Made by a program: the position numbers and the translations under genes. DNA of 64,000 nucleotides from Desmodus rotundus (taxonomy: Eukaryota; Chordata; Mammalia; Chiroptera; Phyllostomidae), in contig NC_071397.1 in the NCBI RefSeq assembly GCF_022682495.2, forward strand, positions 25,249,427-25,313,426, in the 5' to 3' direction. Below the pieces are notes generated by a model, which was not told where the DNA came from, ran no database searches, and worked only from the letters and a program-made list of their open reading frames with translations. How positions within the stretch are numbered: position 1 is the first letter of the stretch; each line of letters starts with the position of its first letter. Shown here one piece after another: positions 13,531 to 24,497 of this stretch.

Positions 13531-13903
13531 TGTGTGATAAAGTCCCCATTTACGAGACCTCCTTTATTTTAGAGATGTGTTTGCAGCCACAGAAGGTAGG
13601 TACAATGACTTGTGGGAAACAGCTGGTCATTTGCTGGGGAATTCCAACTCAAACCTTACCTCCCAAAAACCATACTGATGAATCTATAATTTATTACAAA
13701 TTAAAAGACAGTGAAAAAAACACTAGAAGAACTCTTTGGCTAAACCCCTTTCAAACTTGTCACAAGTGACAGAACCTTTAGAGGAAATCTCAATAAATTT
13801 TGATACATTAACCTTTTGTGTCGGGGGGCTTTAATGCAGTCCCCCGGTCCGCCATGGATGAAGCCGTGGCGATGGTGGCTCGAAGCCTCTGGTCCGTGCA
13901 GGT

Positions 13904-13919
13904 CCCTGTCCAGGCGCCA
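13904..13919 (-). repeat. Second, degraded copy of the primer-binding site
   Basis: In minus sense it reads tggcgcctggacaggg, following another copy of the LTR terminus. It shows that the LTR-end/leader module was tandemly duplicated. Confidence 0.7.
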
Positions 13920-14028
13920 GATGTCGGGGGGCTTTAACGCAGCCCCCCGGTCCACCACGGATGAAGGCCATCCGTAGCGATGGTGGCTCGAAGCCTCTGG
14001 TCCGTGCAGGTCCCGAAAATCCTCAGAT

Positions 14029-14045
14029 CCCTGTTCCGGGCGCCA
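14029..14045 (-). promoter_or_regulatory. Retroviral primer-binding site, tRNA-Lys type
   Basis: In minus-strand sense, two bases (tc) after the LTR end, the sequence is tggcgcccggaacaggg. This is one inserted G away from the classical tRNA-Lys3 primer-binding site. A more degraded copy is at 13904-13919. Confidence 0.75.
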
Positions 14046-14047
14046 GA

Positions 14048-14861
14048 TGTCGGGGGGGGGCTTTAACGCAGCCCTCCCGTCTGCCACGGATGAAGAAAAA
14101 GACTACCAAGACAGGATCTGCTTGGGGAGGAGAGGTGGCCGTTTCTCTCAAGGGGAGAAGGGCCTTGAGCTTTTCTCTTCCTGGGCTTTTATTAGGTTCA
14201 TTCGCATAGGAATGCAGATAAAGCTCATCAATCATTGTCAGGCAGTAAGGGTTAAACAGTACATGATTTACAGAGAACTCTGAGGGCTTATTCTGAGTTA
14301 CAGCCAATTAGTTAGAGGGCCATAAAACTTTAGGCGCCAGACTCATCTCAGGTCTGGACCCTTATCTCTTAAACTGAGGGTACAAATTAAGTAGGTTTCA
14401 CAGGAATGTATGTATTTTTCTTAGGCCTGATTCCCCAGGGAATCCACCCCTCCCAGCACAGGACTGCACTGCCCTCTGTTATTGCTTCAGGCTTAAGTCA
14501 GGCAAGGGAAGTAAGGCAGCCAAGAGATTAGGAGACTTCTTGCAGACAGAATGAGCACTCAGGCTATTTCAAAGCCGAGGGGCGAGGGTCCATCACCCCC
14601 TTTTGCCACAGCCCCCTGAGTCCTTCCCTGCGGGCCTCTTCTGTCACCAGAGCCTGTCTTAGGTTGATCTTCCCTTGAGGATTCTTACCCGTCATTGGCT
14701 AACTGGCCAAGCTCAGGGCCAAGCAGGGTAAAGTGGGCAGAGGTGGCACACCTGCCAGGGAGACAAGCTTTGTCTCCTTAGTGGCTTATGGTCCCAACTC
14801 TGACTCAGCCTTAACCATGAGGGGTTACAGCCTCTGAAACCAGGCAGAGCGGTTCCCAACA
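14048..14861 (-). repeat. Retroviral LTR, 814 bp
   Basis: In minus-strand sense it starts tgttgggaac and ends ccccgaca, giving the TG...CA ends expected of an LTR. An AATAAA motif lies at 14188-14193 in minus sense, close to the expected R region. It aligns along its length with the plus-strand LTR at 45211-46053. Confidence 0.9.
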
Positions 14862-14949
14862 GTTTTCTTTGTAGAAATTATTAAATGTAGATTTAACATA
14901 TTTAATATAATATAGCTATCTATGTATTATCATGTCCATTTTGTTAAAC

Positions 14950-15700
14950 TTTATTTTTTCCTAGAAAAATTTTTTAATCTGGACTTTCAAAAGTATTGGC
15001 ATAAAATATTTAATCATTTCCTCACATTATATTTGTATTGGTATCAGAGCTATAACAATGTCTCTTTCTTGTGACATTGACTATTTGTACCTTTTCTCAT
15101 TTTATTTATTTTGTAGATAAATATTGGGAGGGAGTAGTAAATTTCAAAGAACATACTTTTGCATTGTTATAGTCTTAATTCTCTATTTGTTTTTTACATC
15201 TTTAATGTCTGCTCTTATTTTAATGATTTTCTTCCTTTAACTTTCTTTGGGTTTAATTTACTCTTCTATTTATAAGTTTTATTTTTATTTTTTATTTATT
15301 TTTTAATTTTTTATTGCTGTTTAAGCACAGTTTTCTCCACTTCTCCCCCGCACACTCCCTTGCCCCATCCAACCCCCACCTTCCATCCTGGATCCCACCC
15401 CAACACTTTTGAATGTCAGAATCTACTATATATTGATTAACATTAACACAAATAGAAAAGCATATATAATATAATGTATATGATAGGCAAAACGTAAATA
15501 ATCTTATTACATAAAAAGCCCTTTATAAACGGCAGCTGGCATTTGATGAAATACAAATGCACGCACACACATTACTTTCTTTTCACTTCTTTTCTGTTTC
15601 TAGAACTTCTTTTAGTCCTTTTTTTATATTAGACATGCTGGTGATAAATTCTTAGATTTTCTTCATTCTAGGATGTTTCGATTCCTTCTTTTATTCTGTA
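14950..15700 (-). mobile_element. Old L1 ORF2 fragment interrupted by a younger L1 tail
   Basis: The T-rich plus strand resembles the antisense of L1 ORF2, for example 'ctttgggtttaatttactct' near 15246. A younger L1 3' UTR seems to interrupt it at about 15290-15405. Assignment is moderate. Confidence 0.45.
15290..15405 (-). mobile_element. Short L1 3' UTR insertion
   Basis: A T-rich run (the A tail in minus sense) is followed by C-rich L1 3' UTR including 'taagcacagttttctccact' and 'cccttgccccatccaacccc'. It is severely 5'-truncated. Confidence 0.7.
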
Positions 15701-16899
15701 ACCATGTTTTCTTTCTTCATGTTAGCATTTTCACATATTTATAAATTGCTACAGCAAACACGCAACCCTGCTCCCTTGCAGCAGTTATCCTCAGTCCCCA
15801 CACAATGGAGGGGAATGTTTGCCATCTATATCACTCTCCTCTCTTTCCTTTTATTGCTCCCTTTCTGTGTCTGTTCCCAGAGTTGAGTTAATTACATGGT
15901 CCAAAAACACAGTACCCATTCCATACCCAATCAGGAGTTTGTTTTTCTTCAGTGTTGATTCTAATTTTTAAAGCTCACCTCAAATTTTTAGATTGACAGA
16001 AAAAAAAGTTTGCTTGCATTTTTCTCCCTGCAGACCTAACACAAATTTGTTCATTTACTCTCTAAGAAGCTTCATATATAGCATCCTGCTCTTTAATGAC
16101 CTGAGTGTTCTTTTCAACCAGCACTGCCCATGTTTCTCCATTGCTCTTTTATCTTTAGCCTGGAAAGACAGACTTGGACATTAATACAACAATGCCCTTC
16201 GGAGGCTGCTATCTGTGCATTGCAACATAGAGCTACAATAAATAGGTCAGCTAAGTAAGATACATGACTGTATCTCCAAATAAAACTGATTGTGTGGAAG
16301 TATGTCAAAAATTCTTATATCTTGGTTTCTCATAGATGTTGAATATTGAATATATTTGCAGAACAAGTAAAATTACATTTAGAGTGCACTTAAAATATTA
16401 GTAAATAAAGATTCTTAAAAACTCTATTGAACTACAATAATTCATATAGATGGAAAAATGAGCTTTTAAAAAGCAGGGAAACAGAATAGATATTTCTAAT
16501 ACTAGGTATAGGAACATATAAGAGCATAAAACCTGAGACATTGCAAATCAGTAAAGAAATAACATATTTTTAGATGAAATTTTGATAATAATTCTTGGGA
16601 AAATTAATTATACTTTTGAAAAATAATCAAATTCCTGTCTTCTTTCATTATAACAAATATTCACTATGAGTTAAGGTATTAAAAGCATCATCAAGCCTGA
16701 AATTGTGGTAGATGAGAATGTAAGAAAATTATTTAAATAATGCTATATGAAAGCACTTTCTAAGGAGGGATAAAAACACAGAATCATTTAAAAAGTTTTA
16801 AAAAACCTAAATATTTTACAGTTTACTAGTTTTATAAAGTAAGAGTAGACAAGTATTAGAAAAGATTTGCAATTTTGAAGAATTTAGTAGATTTTATTC
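15701..16899. other. EYS intron sequence, nothing recognised
   Basis: AT-rich sequence with only short chance open frames. No named repeat was assigned with confidence. Confidence 0.4.
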
Positions 16900-17340
16900 A
16901 TAATTTTCAATAATATGTGCAAACCAAGAAAAAAGGCAAGCAAGCCCAAAGAAAACTACTATTAATTAAAGAATATACATAGACAAGGCATAAAGAAGAT
17001 ATACAAACGGAAAATAATCATATGGAAAAGTGCGAAATCTTTATAGTAACCTAGGAAACCATAAATTAAAATAATCACATGCTATATTTTCCTCATCAAA
17101 TTAGTCAACACATAAAAATGTTTACTAATTTCATAAGATCTAGGAAAGTTGGCATACTCATAGTCTCATTAAATAAGTGTAGTTTTTTTGAAATCCTTTT
17201 ATTTGGAATTCTTTTTAGCTATTAAAAGGACTCTGTCAGGACTGTATAAATTATAATGGAATGTTCCTAAGATATACCAAAGGAAACAAAAAGTCACTAA
17301 ATAAGGAGGATAATCAGTTCATTTTCCTATATATAAAGAA
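16900..17340 (+). mobile_element. Ancient LINE remnant (HAL1/L1-like)
   Basis: The order of weakly conserved words (ataatcacatgctatatttt, ggcatactcatagtctcatt, tcaggactgtataaatt) resembles the 3' part of old HAL1/L1M elements. Low-to-moderate certainty. Confidence 0.4.
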
Positions 17341-17440
17341 AATTAGAAAAAAATCTAGGCAATTTTAACAATTGTTCTCACAGCATTGGATATGAGGATA
17401 AAGATATACAAATTCATCTACAAAAAATATATTTATTTAG

Positions 17441-17623
17441 CCCTGGCCAGGTAGCTCAGCTGGTTGGAATGTCGTCCCTATATGCTAAGGTTGCTGTTTG
17501 ATCCTGGACCAGTGCACATAAAAGAATCAACCAGTAAATGCATAAATAAATGGAACAACAATTTGATGTCTCTCTCTTTCTCCTCCTCTCTCTCTAAAAA
17601 TGAATAAATACAATTTTTAAGTA
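17441..17623 (+). mobile_element. Ves-type SINE with target-site duplication
   Basis: A tRNA-derived head (ccctggccaggtagctcagc, containing an A-box) and a B-box-like gtttgatcctgg are followed by a ctctctctttctcctcctct tract and an A-rich tail. A 12-bp direct repeat, tatatttattta, flanks it at 17428-17439 and 17624-17635. This SINE class is characteristic of bats, which supports the organism assignment. Confidence 0.85.
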
Positions 17624-17763
17624 TATATTTATTTACATATTTCATTCTGAAGAAGAATGCCACATTTATACTACCAAGAGATAGTTTTTAGAGGATACTA
17701 CAGGCAATAAATGCAACAGTGCAAACAAGATATATGCTTCATCTACCAGGAAATTTATTAATT

Positions 17764-17779
17764 AAAACATTTTCCTTTC
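17764..17779 (+). repeat. Target-site duplication, left copy
   Basis: The 16-mer aaaacattttcctttc is repeated exactly at 17998-18013 around the L1 tail. Confidence 0.9.
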
Positions 17780-17997
17780 AATAGCAAGGGCGGGGGTGGG
17801 GGGGTGGGGGCGGGGACAGTGGGTAGAGGGGATTACAGGAACTACTATAAAGGACACATGAACAAATCCAAGGGGGAGGGTGGAGAGGGGGGAGGGAAGT
17901 GGGTTCACCTGGGGTGGGGTGAAGGGATGGGGGAAAAGGCATACAACTGTAATTAAATAACAATAAATAAATTAAAAAAAAAAAAAAAACAAAAAAA
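17780..17997 (+). mobile_element. Very young, severely truncated L1 insertion
   Basis: Only the G-rich L1 3' UTR end is present (ataaaggacacatgaacaaa, ggcatacaactgtaattaaa). A nearly pure A tail follows at about 17963-18000. The perfect 16-bp repeat aaaacattttcctttc lies at 17764-17779 and 17998-18013. Intact duplication and tail imply recent insertion. Confidence 0.93.
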
Positions 17998-18013
17998 AAA
18001 ACATTTTCCTTTC
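17998..18013 (+). repeat. Target-site duplication, right copy
   Basis: Exact repeat of 17764-17779. Its first four A residues cannot be told apart from the end of the A tail. Confidence 0.9.
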
Positions 18014-18109
18014 CACATCATGTATGGCTTTCACTATCTAGAACCAAATCAACATAATATCAACAATTTAATTAAGCTTTACAAAATAATGTATTAGAAA
18101 AATGTGCTG

Positions 18110-18300
18110 TTTTATTTATATGCATTATTTAGTTTAATCCACACAATAGCCTAAGAGGTGGTTACTATGATCACTCTCATTAGATAGCTAAATGATGATT
18201 TTAAAATATAAGTACAGAATTTGTTCAAGAACACACAGCAGGTAAGTAGGAAAATAGAGGTCAATCCCATTTCTCCCTAATGCATTTAACTACCTCATCA
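18110..18300 (+). mobile_element. MIR SINE remnant
   Basis: The order 'gcattatttagtttaatcca', 'cacaatagcctaagaggtgg' and 'aacacacagcaggtaagtag' follows the MIR core and tail. Confidence 0.7.
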
Positions 18301-19189
18301 CTCCCATCATTTACTGAGTATCTACAACATCTTACGTGCTTTACCATACAATGATGCTGTGATGTATGAACTATATTTTACTGAAAGACAGGAGGCAGGA
18401 GAGAGACAGATGGATTTAAATAAAATATTCATAGTCTTACAATGCTAAAGGCTGTATTTTGTCTCTATGCTTGCTTCCTTTAGCATGTAATTGTCAGCCA
18501 GGGAGGATTTGGAAGAACTCTCCATTATTCAGAAAGGCTCATGAGGTTTTCATCCACCAAGAAAAGTCTCAGACTTCAGGTAACCAACATTTCTCCACAG
18601 ATGAGGCATTCTGCATAAAATACCATATGTCAGTTATAATACACTAGACTCCTGAAGATTGGAAGACAGATCCTGAGGGTATTTACAGATGTGGAGGTTT
18701 GCTACATGTATCCATCTCTTCACACCTCTATCTAGAATTTATTTTCTCCTATGGTGTCTGGATCATTTATTCTCCTCTCATCCCTACACATCCACAGACA
18801 TTTGTGTATTCTAAGACCAGAGAGAGGAAATCAGGCAGCATGTCATAAGCCTTCTGAGGTCCTTTTGTCAAAGACCAAACCCAGGATTTAGTTTAATGAG
18901 GGCTCTAAGTTGCAGAAGTTTGTGATAACAAGAGAGAGTGGGGGAAGGCAAAAAAGAGGCTGTTATTTTTGTTTGGAGCAGCAGAAAAATTCCTAAACTG
19001 GTGAGGGACAGGGTAGTTAAATAATTAATAATCAAAGAAGTGACTCTGAAACCTATAGCAAGTACAGGGTCTGGTATAACTAACACCCTTTTTTTATTAC
19101 AATATCTTCTACTACAAAATCATAAGCATGCAACTCTGTAATATAACAACATCACACTCAAGCACATCACATGACATATTAGGTGAAAT
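18301..19189. other. EYS intron sequence, nothing recognised
   Basis: About 0.9 kb without an assignable repeat or exon. Short chance open frames only. Confidence 0.4.
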
Positions 19190-19655
19190 GTTCAAATAAG
19201 TGCCCATCAGCAAATGAATGGATAAAAAAACTATGGTACATTTACATAATGGAATACTATGCAGCAGAAAGAAGGAGCTCCTACCCTCTGTGACAGTATG
19301 GATGGACCTGGAGAGCATTATGTTACGTGAAATAAGCCAGGAGGTGAAAGACAAAGACCATATGATCTCACCTATAAGGGGAACCTACTCAACAAAACAA
19401 ACAAGCAAGCAAAATATAACCAGAAACATTGAAATAAAGAACAAACTGACAGTAATTAAAGGGGAAGTGGGAGGGGATAATGGGGGGGAAATGGGGAAGG
19501 GTTTTCAGGAACATGTATAAAGGACACATGGACAAAACCAAATGGGGGTAGGATCAAGGAGGGGAGGTGGAGATGACTGGGATTGGAGGGAGTGGTGAGG
19601 GGAAAGTGGAGACAACTGTACTTGAACAACAATAAAAAAATGTGAAAAAAACTAT
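19190..19655 (+). mobile_element. L1 3' end (ORF2 C-terminus and 3' UTR)
   Basis: The plus strand codes the L1 ORF2 end with breaks (WIKKLWYIYIMEYYAAE in shifted frames, KDKDHMISPIRGTYST at 19218-19520). The G-rich 3' UTR follows, ending acttgaacaacaataaaaaa. The A tail is short. It lies about 135 bp from the EYS exon at 19790. Confidence 0.88.
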
Positions 19656-19789
19656 GTATTATTACAACGTACCATATTATTACTGTACCAACCACAATCA
19701 AGCAGGCATTACTTCTGCCGGACCCTGTAGTTTGGTTTTCTTTTAAATTACTTCATATTTAATCAAAATATCAAAATTATAAAACTTAC

Positions 19790-19868
19790 ATTAATCTTGA
19801 TCTCACACCTTGAGCTAGTCCATTCTGTACCACAGGAACACCGATACTCATTAATGAGATCTGTGTAT
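19790..19868 (-). CDS. EYS: EYS exon encoding the C-terminal half of an EGF-like repeat
   Basis: A 79-bp exon on the minus strand. The acceptor ends in tctgtttcag (AG at 19869-19870) and the donor is GTAAGT starting at 19789. One base completes the Arg codon left open by the exon at 20739. Twenty-six codons follow, and the exon ends exactly on a codon boundary. The peptide starts YTDLINEYRCSC and ends SSRCEIKIN. This is closely like the human EYS segment that reads CTDLINEYPCSC and ends KIKIN. The two central cysteines and the last one are kept. The first residue, expected to be the third cysteine of the repeat, is Tyr (tac instead of tgc), a one-base change. The intron to the previous exon is only 870 bp; the intron to the next is about 10.2 kb and holds the endogenous retrovirus, a SINE and L1 insertions. 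The match in length, phase and sequence makes a chance open frame very unlikely. Confidence 0.85.
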
Positions 19869-20738
19869 CTGAAACAGACAATGGCATTTTAAGTAAGACA
19901 TTAAAGCATAAATTCAATAGAGTTCAACTATTTAGAATTGCTCCTTTACAGTTCTGCTTTAAAAAAAAAAAAGACACACATTCCCATGAATAATAGACTA
20001 GTCAGCCTTCAAGGTTAATGGGCTGAAAGAACAAATCAATTTTTATTTTTGCCATCTTACCCATGGCAGTGAAAAGAAAGAAGAGTTCTAAAAGGTCTAC
20101 AGAATGTCTAGGGCTTATGTAGGAAACTGAAGTCAGCTATAGACGAACTCCATTGCAAGGAGCTACCCATCTTCCTCTTTTCTTCCCTGCTCACATAGTG
20201 GCAGGACTAGAAAAAAAAAGTATTAATAATGCTGTGAAGACAGTTTGATGCATCCTAGAGCCATTCTTTGCCACGTGCATCTCCTAGAAATATCCTCACT
20301 CTGTATTTGCATAAAACAATTTTCTACCCATGAGCAGAATTTATTACGCAATTCCATAAAGAGAGCCACCAAATTCTTCACATGCACGTAGGGATGAAAA
20401 AACAGTTTATTTAGGAACATTTTAAATACTAAGTGTGTGGTATTATCCTTCCACACAGCAAATAATAAAATGTCTCCTCATCCTACCTGCTACCTGTATT
20501 ACTTTGAGCAGTTAACTTTAAGTATATTTTCTAATGAGTATAAATAAAAGAAAATCAGAGAAAATATATCAGTATATTGTATTAAGTAGAATAGGCAGCA
20601 TCTGTCTTCTTAACTGTACTTAGCGCTAGTATTATGAAATAGCATAATTAAAATTAATTTTTCTTGCCCTTGACATTGTCTTAAATATTGAGTTAAATTT
20701 ACTTTCTTAGATTCATAATAGAAAATAAAAATAGCTAC

Positions 20739-20910
20739 CTTCTGCACAGACAAGGATCAGAGAGGCAATCGCTTGCATTTGTTTCACAGTGGGTTCCCAA
20801 AAAGCCGCCCTTGCAGTCGCAGATGTAATGATTGACAAGATCAATACCAGCTCCATCATGGAGACAAGGCTTTGATACACGTTCATCTATATCTACTTCA
20901 CAGTTGATGC
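20739..20910 (-). CDS. EYS: EYS exon encoding one EGF-like repeat and the start of the next
   Basis: An internal coding exon of 172 bp on the minus strand. The acceptor is a pyrimidine-rich tract ending in AG at 20911-20912, and the donor is GTAGCT starting at 20738. The first two bases (gc) complete a codon from an upstream exon not seen in this window. The reading then runs 56 codons without a stop and leaves two bases (ag). The peptide begins INCEVDIDE and contains KPCLHDG, VNHYICDC and GTHCETN, the layout of a calcium-binding-type EGF repeat, and ends in the next repeat (DCLSDPC). The family assignment to EYS, a secreted photoreceptor extracellular-matrix protein, rests on the remembered resemblance of this exon and the next two to human EYS. 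Oddities: the cysteine expected after DIDE is Arg (cgt), and the one expected in the GTCID position is Gly (ggt). The codon split with the next exon reads aga, and the expected Cys just after it is Tyr. Open frame and splice sites are intact, but disulfide pairing would be broken. It could be a decaying gene. Confidence 0.82.
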
Positions 20911-21689
20911 CTATATTAGAAGAGACAGGACGAGACAAAACATGAGACTATTTAAATGCAAAACACAAAAGCTTGTTCGTTATGATAAACATCACCAAGA
21001 CATCAAGACTGCCTTCCCATAAAGACAATTTGACACCCTGTAGCAAAAAGCAAACAAAAGAACATTTTTTAAGCTTAAACATGTTTAGGTATAAATTCTC
21101 AGACTAGTAATTTAATGGGAATGAGACAGACGAAGCACAAGCTTAATCTTCTTAAAAGATTTGTTGTTAGTGTGAAGAATTGTTTATCGAAAATATTAGT
21201 GAAGTAATGGATTATATCATGCCCTCACTATAAATATTAATTTATATATTTTTGTAATGAACCTTGAAAGTCAAACATGTATTACCCACAGGAATTAAGA
21301 GTTTGAATTTTTCTAAATTTGGTCCTGGTGAGTCTATTAATGAGCTATCTGAATGTTCTAAATTTGTCTAACTTTGGCTAACTACCTAGTGTTTTCAAAG
21401 GCCAAGTTTTGAATATTTATTAAGCACCTAACATGTGCTATCTTTGTGTTCAAGTAAAAATACCAAAAAGAAAAAAAAAAAAGAACAACCCTGTTAACCC
21501 AGATACATGTACACATATCAGGGAGACAATATTTACAGACAGAAAACATCTAGAGAAAAGCGTAAGCAAAGCTTAATGGAAAGCATGGCTGTGATTCAGG
21601 ATTCACATGTTACAGATAGTAGGAAAAGTAGAGAATCATTATAAAATGTTCAGAATAATCCTTTTGTTCACTGTGCCTATCTGTTTACA
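20911..21689. other. EYS intron 5' of the 20739 exon, nothing recognised
   Basis: It begins with the exon acceptor tract and continues as AT-rich sequence. No further EYS exon was found upstream in minus-strand sense within the window. Confidence 0.45.
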
Positions 21690-21920
21690 GTGCGTCCATG
21701 AACAAAAACTCATTACTAGTGTGCCAGGCCCTGTGCTAAAGGCTTTACAGACATTATTGTAACTAATGCTCACCAAACATGGATACAGATATTAATTCTA
21801 ACCCTCTCTATTGCATAAACAAGGCTTGCAGAGTTTAACTTACGCTCCCAGATCACATAGTCCATTACAGCCAGAAAGAATTCAAATCGTGTTCTCCCTG
21901 ACTTACGCTTCTGATCATAG
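21690..21920 (+). mobile_element. MIR SINE remnant
   Basis: Contains 'gtgccaggccctgtgctaaa', 'ggctttacagacattattgt' and later 'gcagagtttaacttacgctc', in MIR order. Confidence 0.75.
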
Positions 21921-22175
21921 TTTGAACGGACTATCCTGCAGCTACTATGGTATGTTCATAAATTGTTTTGCTACATAATATGATGTACACTGTTAAAAAC
22001 AAGACAACAGGTCCCAAATGGAGTCACTTATGCTAAGCCTCATGTCACCAAACTGACAATTACAGTTTTAGCTTTCCCAGAATTGGAGTCTTAAACCGAT
22101 CACTCAGAAACAGCCTCATCAGCACTAGTTAGATAATCTGCCTGGTAGACAGATGCCATTCCCCAAAGAAAAGTG

Positions 22176-24497
22176 CAGGCGTACCTGAGAGGTATTGCCG
22201 GCTCGGTCCCAGACCACGGCAATAGAGGGAGTATCGCGATACAGTGAGTCACACAAACCTTCCAGTTCAGTGCATATATGTTATACTCACATTCCAGTGT
22301 GGTTTATTGTGTGCAATAATAGATTATGTATAAAATATAACAATGTACATACGTAATTAACATACTTTATGCTAAAAATGTTAACTATTATCTGAGTCTT
22401 CAGCACGTCATAATCTTTTTGCTGGTGGAGGATTGTGCTTCCATGTTGATGGATGCTGAATAATTGGGGTGGTTGTTGCTGAAGGTTGTAGTGGTTGCAG
22501 CAATTTCTGGAACTAGACAAGAATGAAGTATGCCACATCGATTGATTCTACATTTCATGGATCATTTCTCTGTAGAATGTGATGATGTTTGACATTTCAC
22601 CCACAGTAGAACTTTCAAAATTGGAGTCAGTCTTCTCAAATCATTCCATAGTTTCATCAACTAAGCTTATGTAATATTCTCAATCTTATTGTTATTTAGA
22701 TTATCTTCACAGCATATTTACCAGGAATATATTCCATCTTAGGAAACAACTTTCTTTGCTCATCAAGAAGAAGCAGCTCCTCATCCATGAATGAGAATGC
22801 ATCATCCTCATCATGTGATTGCAGCAACTCAGTCACTTTCAATTCTAGTTCTCTTGCTGTTCCTACCACATCTGCAATTACATCCTCTATTTAAGTCTTA
22901 AACCCCTCAAAGTCATCCAAGAGGGTTGTGATCAACTTCCCCCAAATGCCTATTGATGTTGATATTTTACCTCTTCCCATGTATCACAAATATTCTTAAT
23001 GGCACCTAGAATCGTGAGTCCTTTCCAGAAGAATTTTAATTTACTTTGCCAAGCTCTATCAGAGAAATCACTATCTATGGCATCTGTAGTCTTACAAAAA
23101 GTATTTCATTGATAATAAGATTTGAAAGTTGAAATTACTCTGAATGGATGTGGTGTCAGCAAGCATCAAAACAACATTTATCTCACTGTACATCTCCATC
23201 AGAGCTCTTGGGTGACCTTTGCATTATCAATGAGTAGTAAATTTTAAAAGAAAATATTTTCAAAATAGTAGATCTCAACAGTGGGCTTAAAATATTCAGT
23301 ATATCATGTAATCAAATATGTTGTCATTCAGTCATTTGTTGTTCCATTTGTAGAGCACAGATAGACAGGTAGAGTAGATACACAATAATTCTTAAGGACC
23401 CTACGATTTTCAGTATGGTAAATAAACATTGGCTTCAACTTAAAATAACAAGGTGCCTTAGCCCCTTACATAAAAGTCAGCCTGTCTTTTGAAGCTAGGC
23501 ATTGACTTTTCCTCTCCAGCTATGAAAGTCTTACATGGCAGCAGCTTCCAATAGAAATCTGACTTGTCCACTCTGAAACCCTAATGTTCATGTAGTCACC
23601 TTCATTCTCTTAGCTAGATTTCTAGATAATGGGCTGCAGCTTCTACATCAACTTCACCTTTCACTTTTATGTTATGGATATGGCTTCTTTCTTTAAACCT
23701 CATGAACCAACCTCTCCTAACTTCAAACTTTTCTTTGGCAGCTCCCTCACCTCTCTCATCCTTCATAATATTGGAGACAGTTAGGGGCTTTCTTCGGATT
23801 AAGTTTTGGCTTAAGGAAATGTTTTGGCTGGATTGATCTATCCAGACCAGTAAATTTTTCTCCATATCGGCAATAAGGATGTTTGCCTTTCTTATCATTC
23901 ATGTGTTTACTGGGGTAGCATTTTTAATTTCTTTCGAAAACTCTTTGTATTCATAGCTTGGCTAATTGTTTGGTTCAAGAGGTCTAGCTTGTAGCCTATC
24001 TCGGTATTGACAGGCCTTTCTTACTTATCAATTTCTAGCTTTTGGTTTAATGTGGAGGACGTGTGACTCTTCCTTTCACATTAATACTTATAGGCCATTA
24101 TAGGGTTATTAATTGGCCTAATTTAAGGATTGTCATATATCAGGAAAGAGGAAAGTCCAAGGAGAGAGATGGGGGAACACCTGATCAGGGGAGCATTCAG
24201 AACCCACACATCTTACAGGGGCACAGTTCATGGTACTCCTAAAGAATTATAGTCGTAACATCAAAGATAACTGATCGCAAGTCACCAAAACAAATATAAT
24301 AATGAAACAGTTTGAAATATTGCAAGAATTACCAAAATGTAACATAGAAACATGAAATGAGCAAATGCTTTTGGAAAAATTTTGCCAATAGGATTTTCTC
24401 AATGCAGGGTTGCCACAAAACTCCAATTTGTGAAAAAAAAAAAAAAAGAGCCATATCTGTGAAGCACAATAAAGCAAAACACAATAGATCAAGGTAT
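22176..24497 (-). mobile_element. Near full-length Tigger1 (pogo-type) DNA transposon
   Basis: Both terminal regions are recognisable: caggcgtacctgagaggtat at the left, and at the right a tail with 'gaagcacaataaagcaaaac' and aaggtat. The length of about 2.3 kb is close to the full element. The transposase reads on the minus strand. A fragment at 23614-23898 gives [31 protein letters not shown] and [15 protein letters not shown], the DNA-binding region. Stops and shifts elsewhere leave it inactive. Confidence 0.92.

Larger units (their letters stand above)
13819..14861 (-). mobile_element. Endogenous retrovirus remnant: one LTR plus a duplicated LTR-end/primer-binding module
   Basis: On the minus strand a complete LTR (14048-14861) is followed directly by a primer-binding site and a short leader. 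Instead of coding sequence there are then two short units, 13922-14047 and 13819-13921. Each begins (plus-strand view) with the same LTR terminus, tgtcgggggg, followed by leader sequence and a primer-binding-site copy. There is no gag, pol or env, so it can make no virus. The flanking bases (cttttg on the left, gttttc on the right) are similar but not an exact duplication. The LTR family is the same as the solo LTR at 45211-46053. Confidence 0.85.

Noticed and set aside
13740..14087. 115-codon minus-strand frame with repeated residues
   Set aside because: The repetition comes from the duplicated LTR-end/leader modules; it does not match a retroviral protein.
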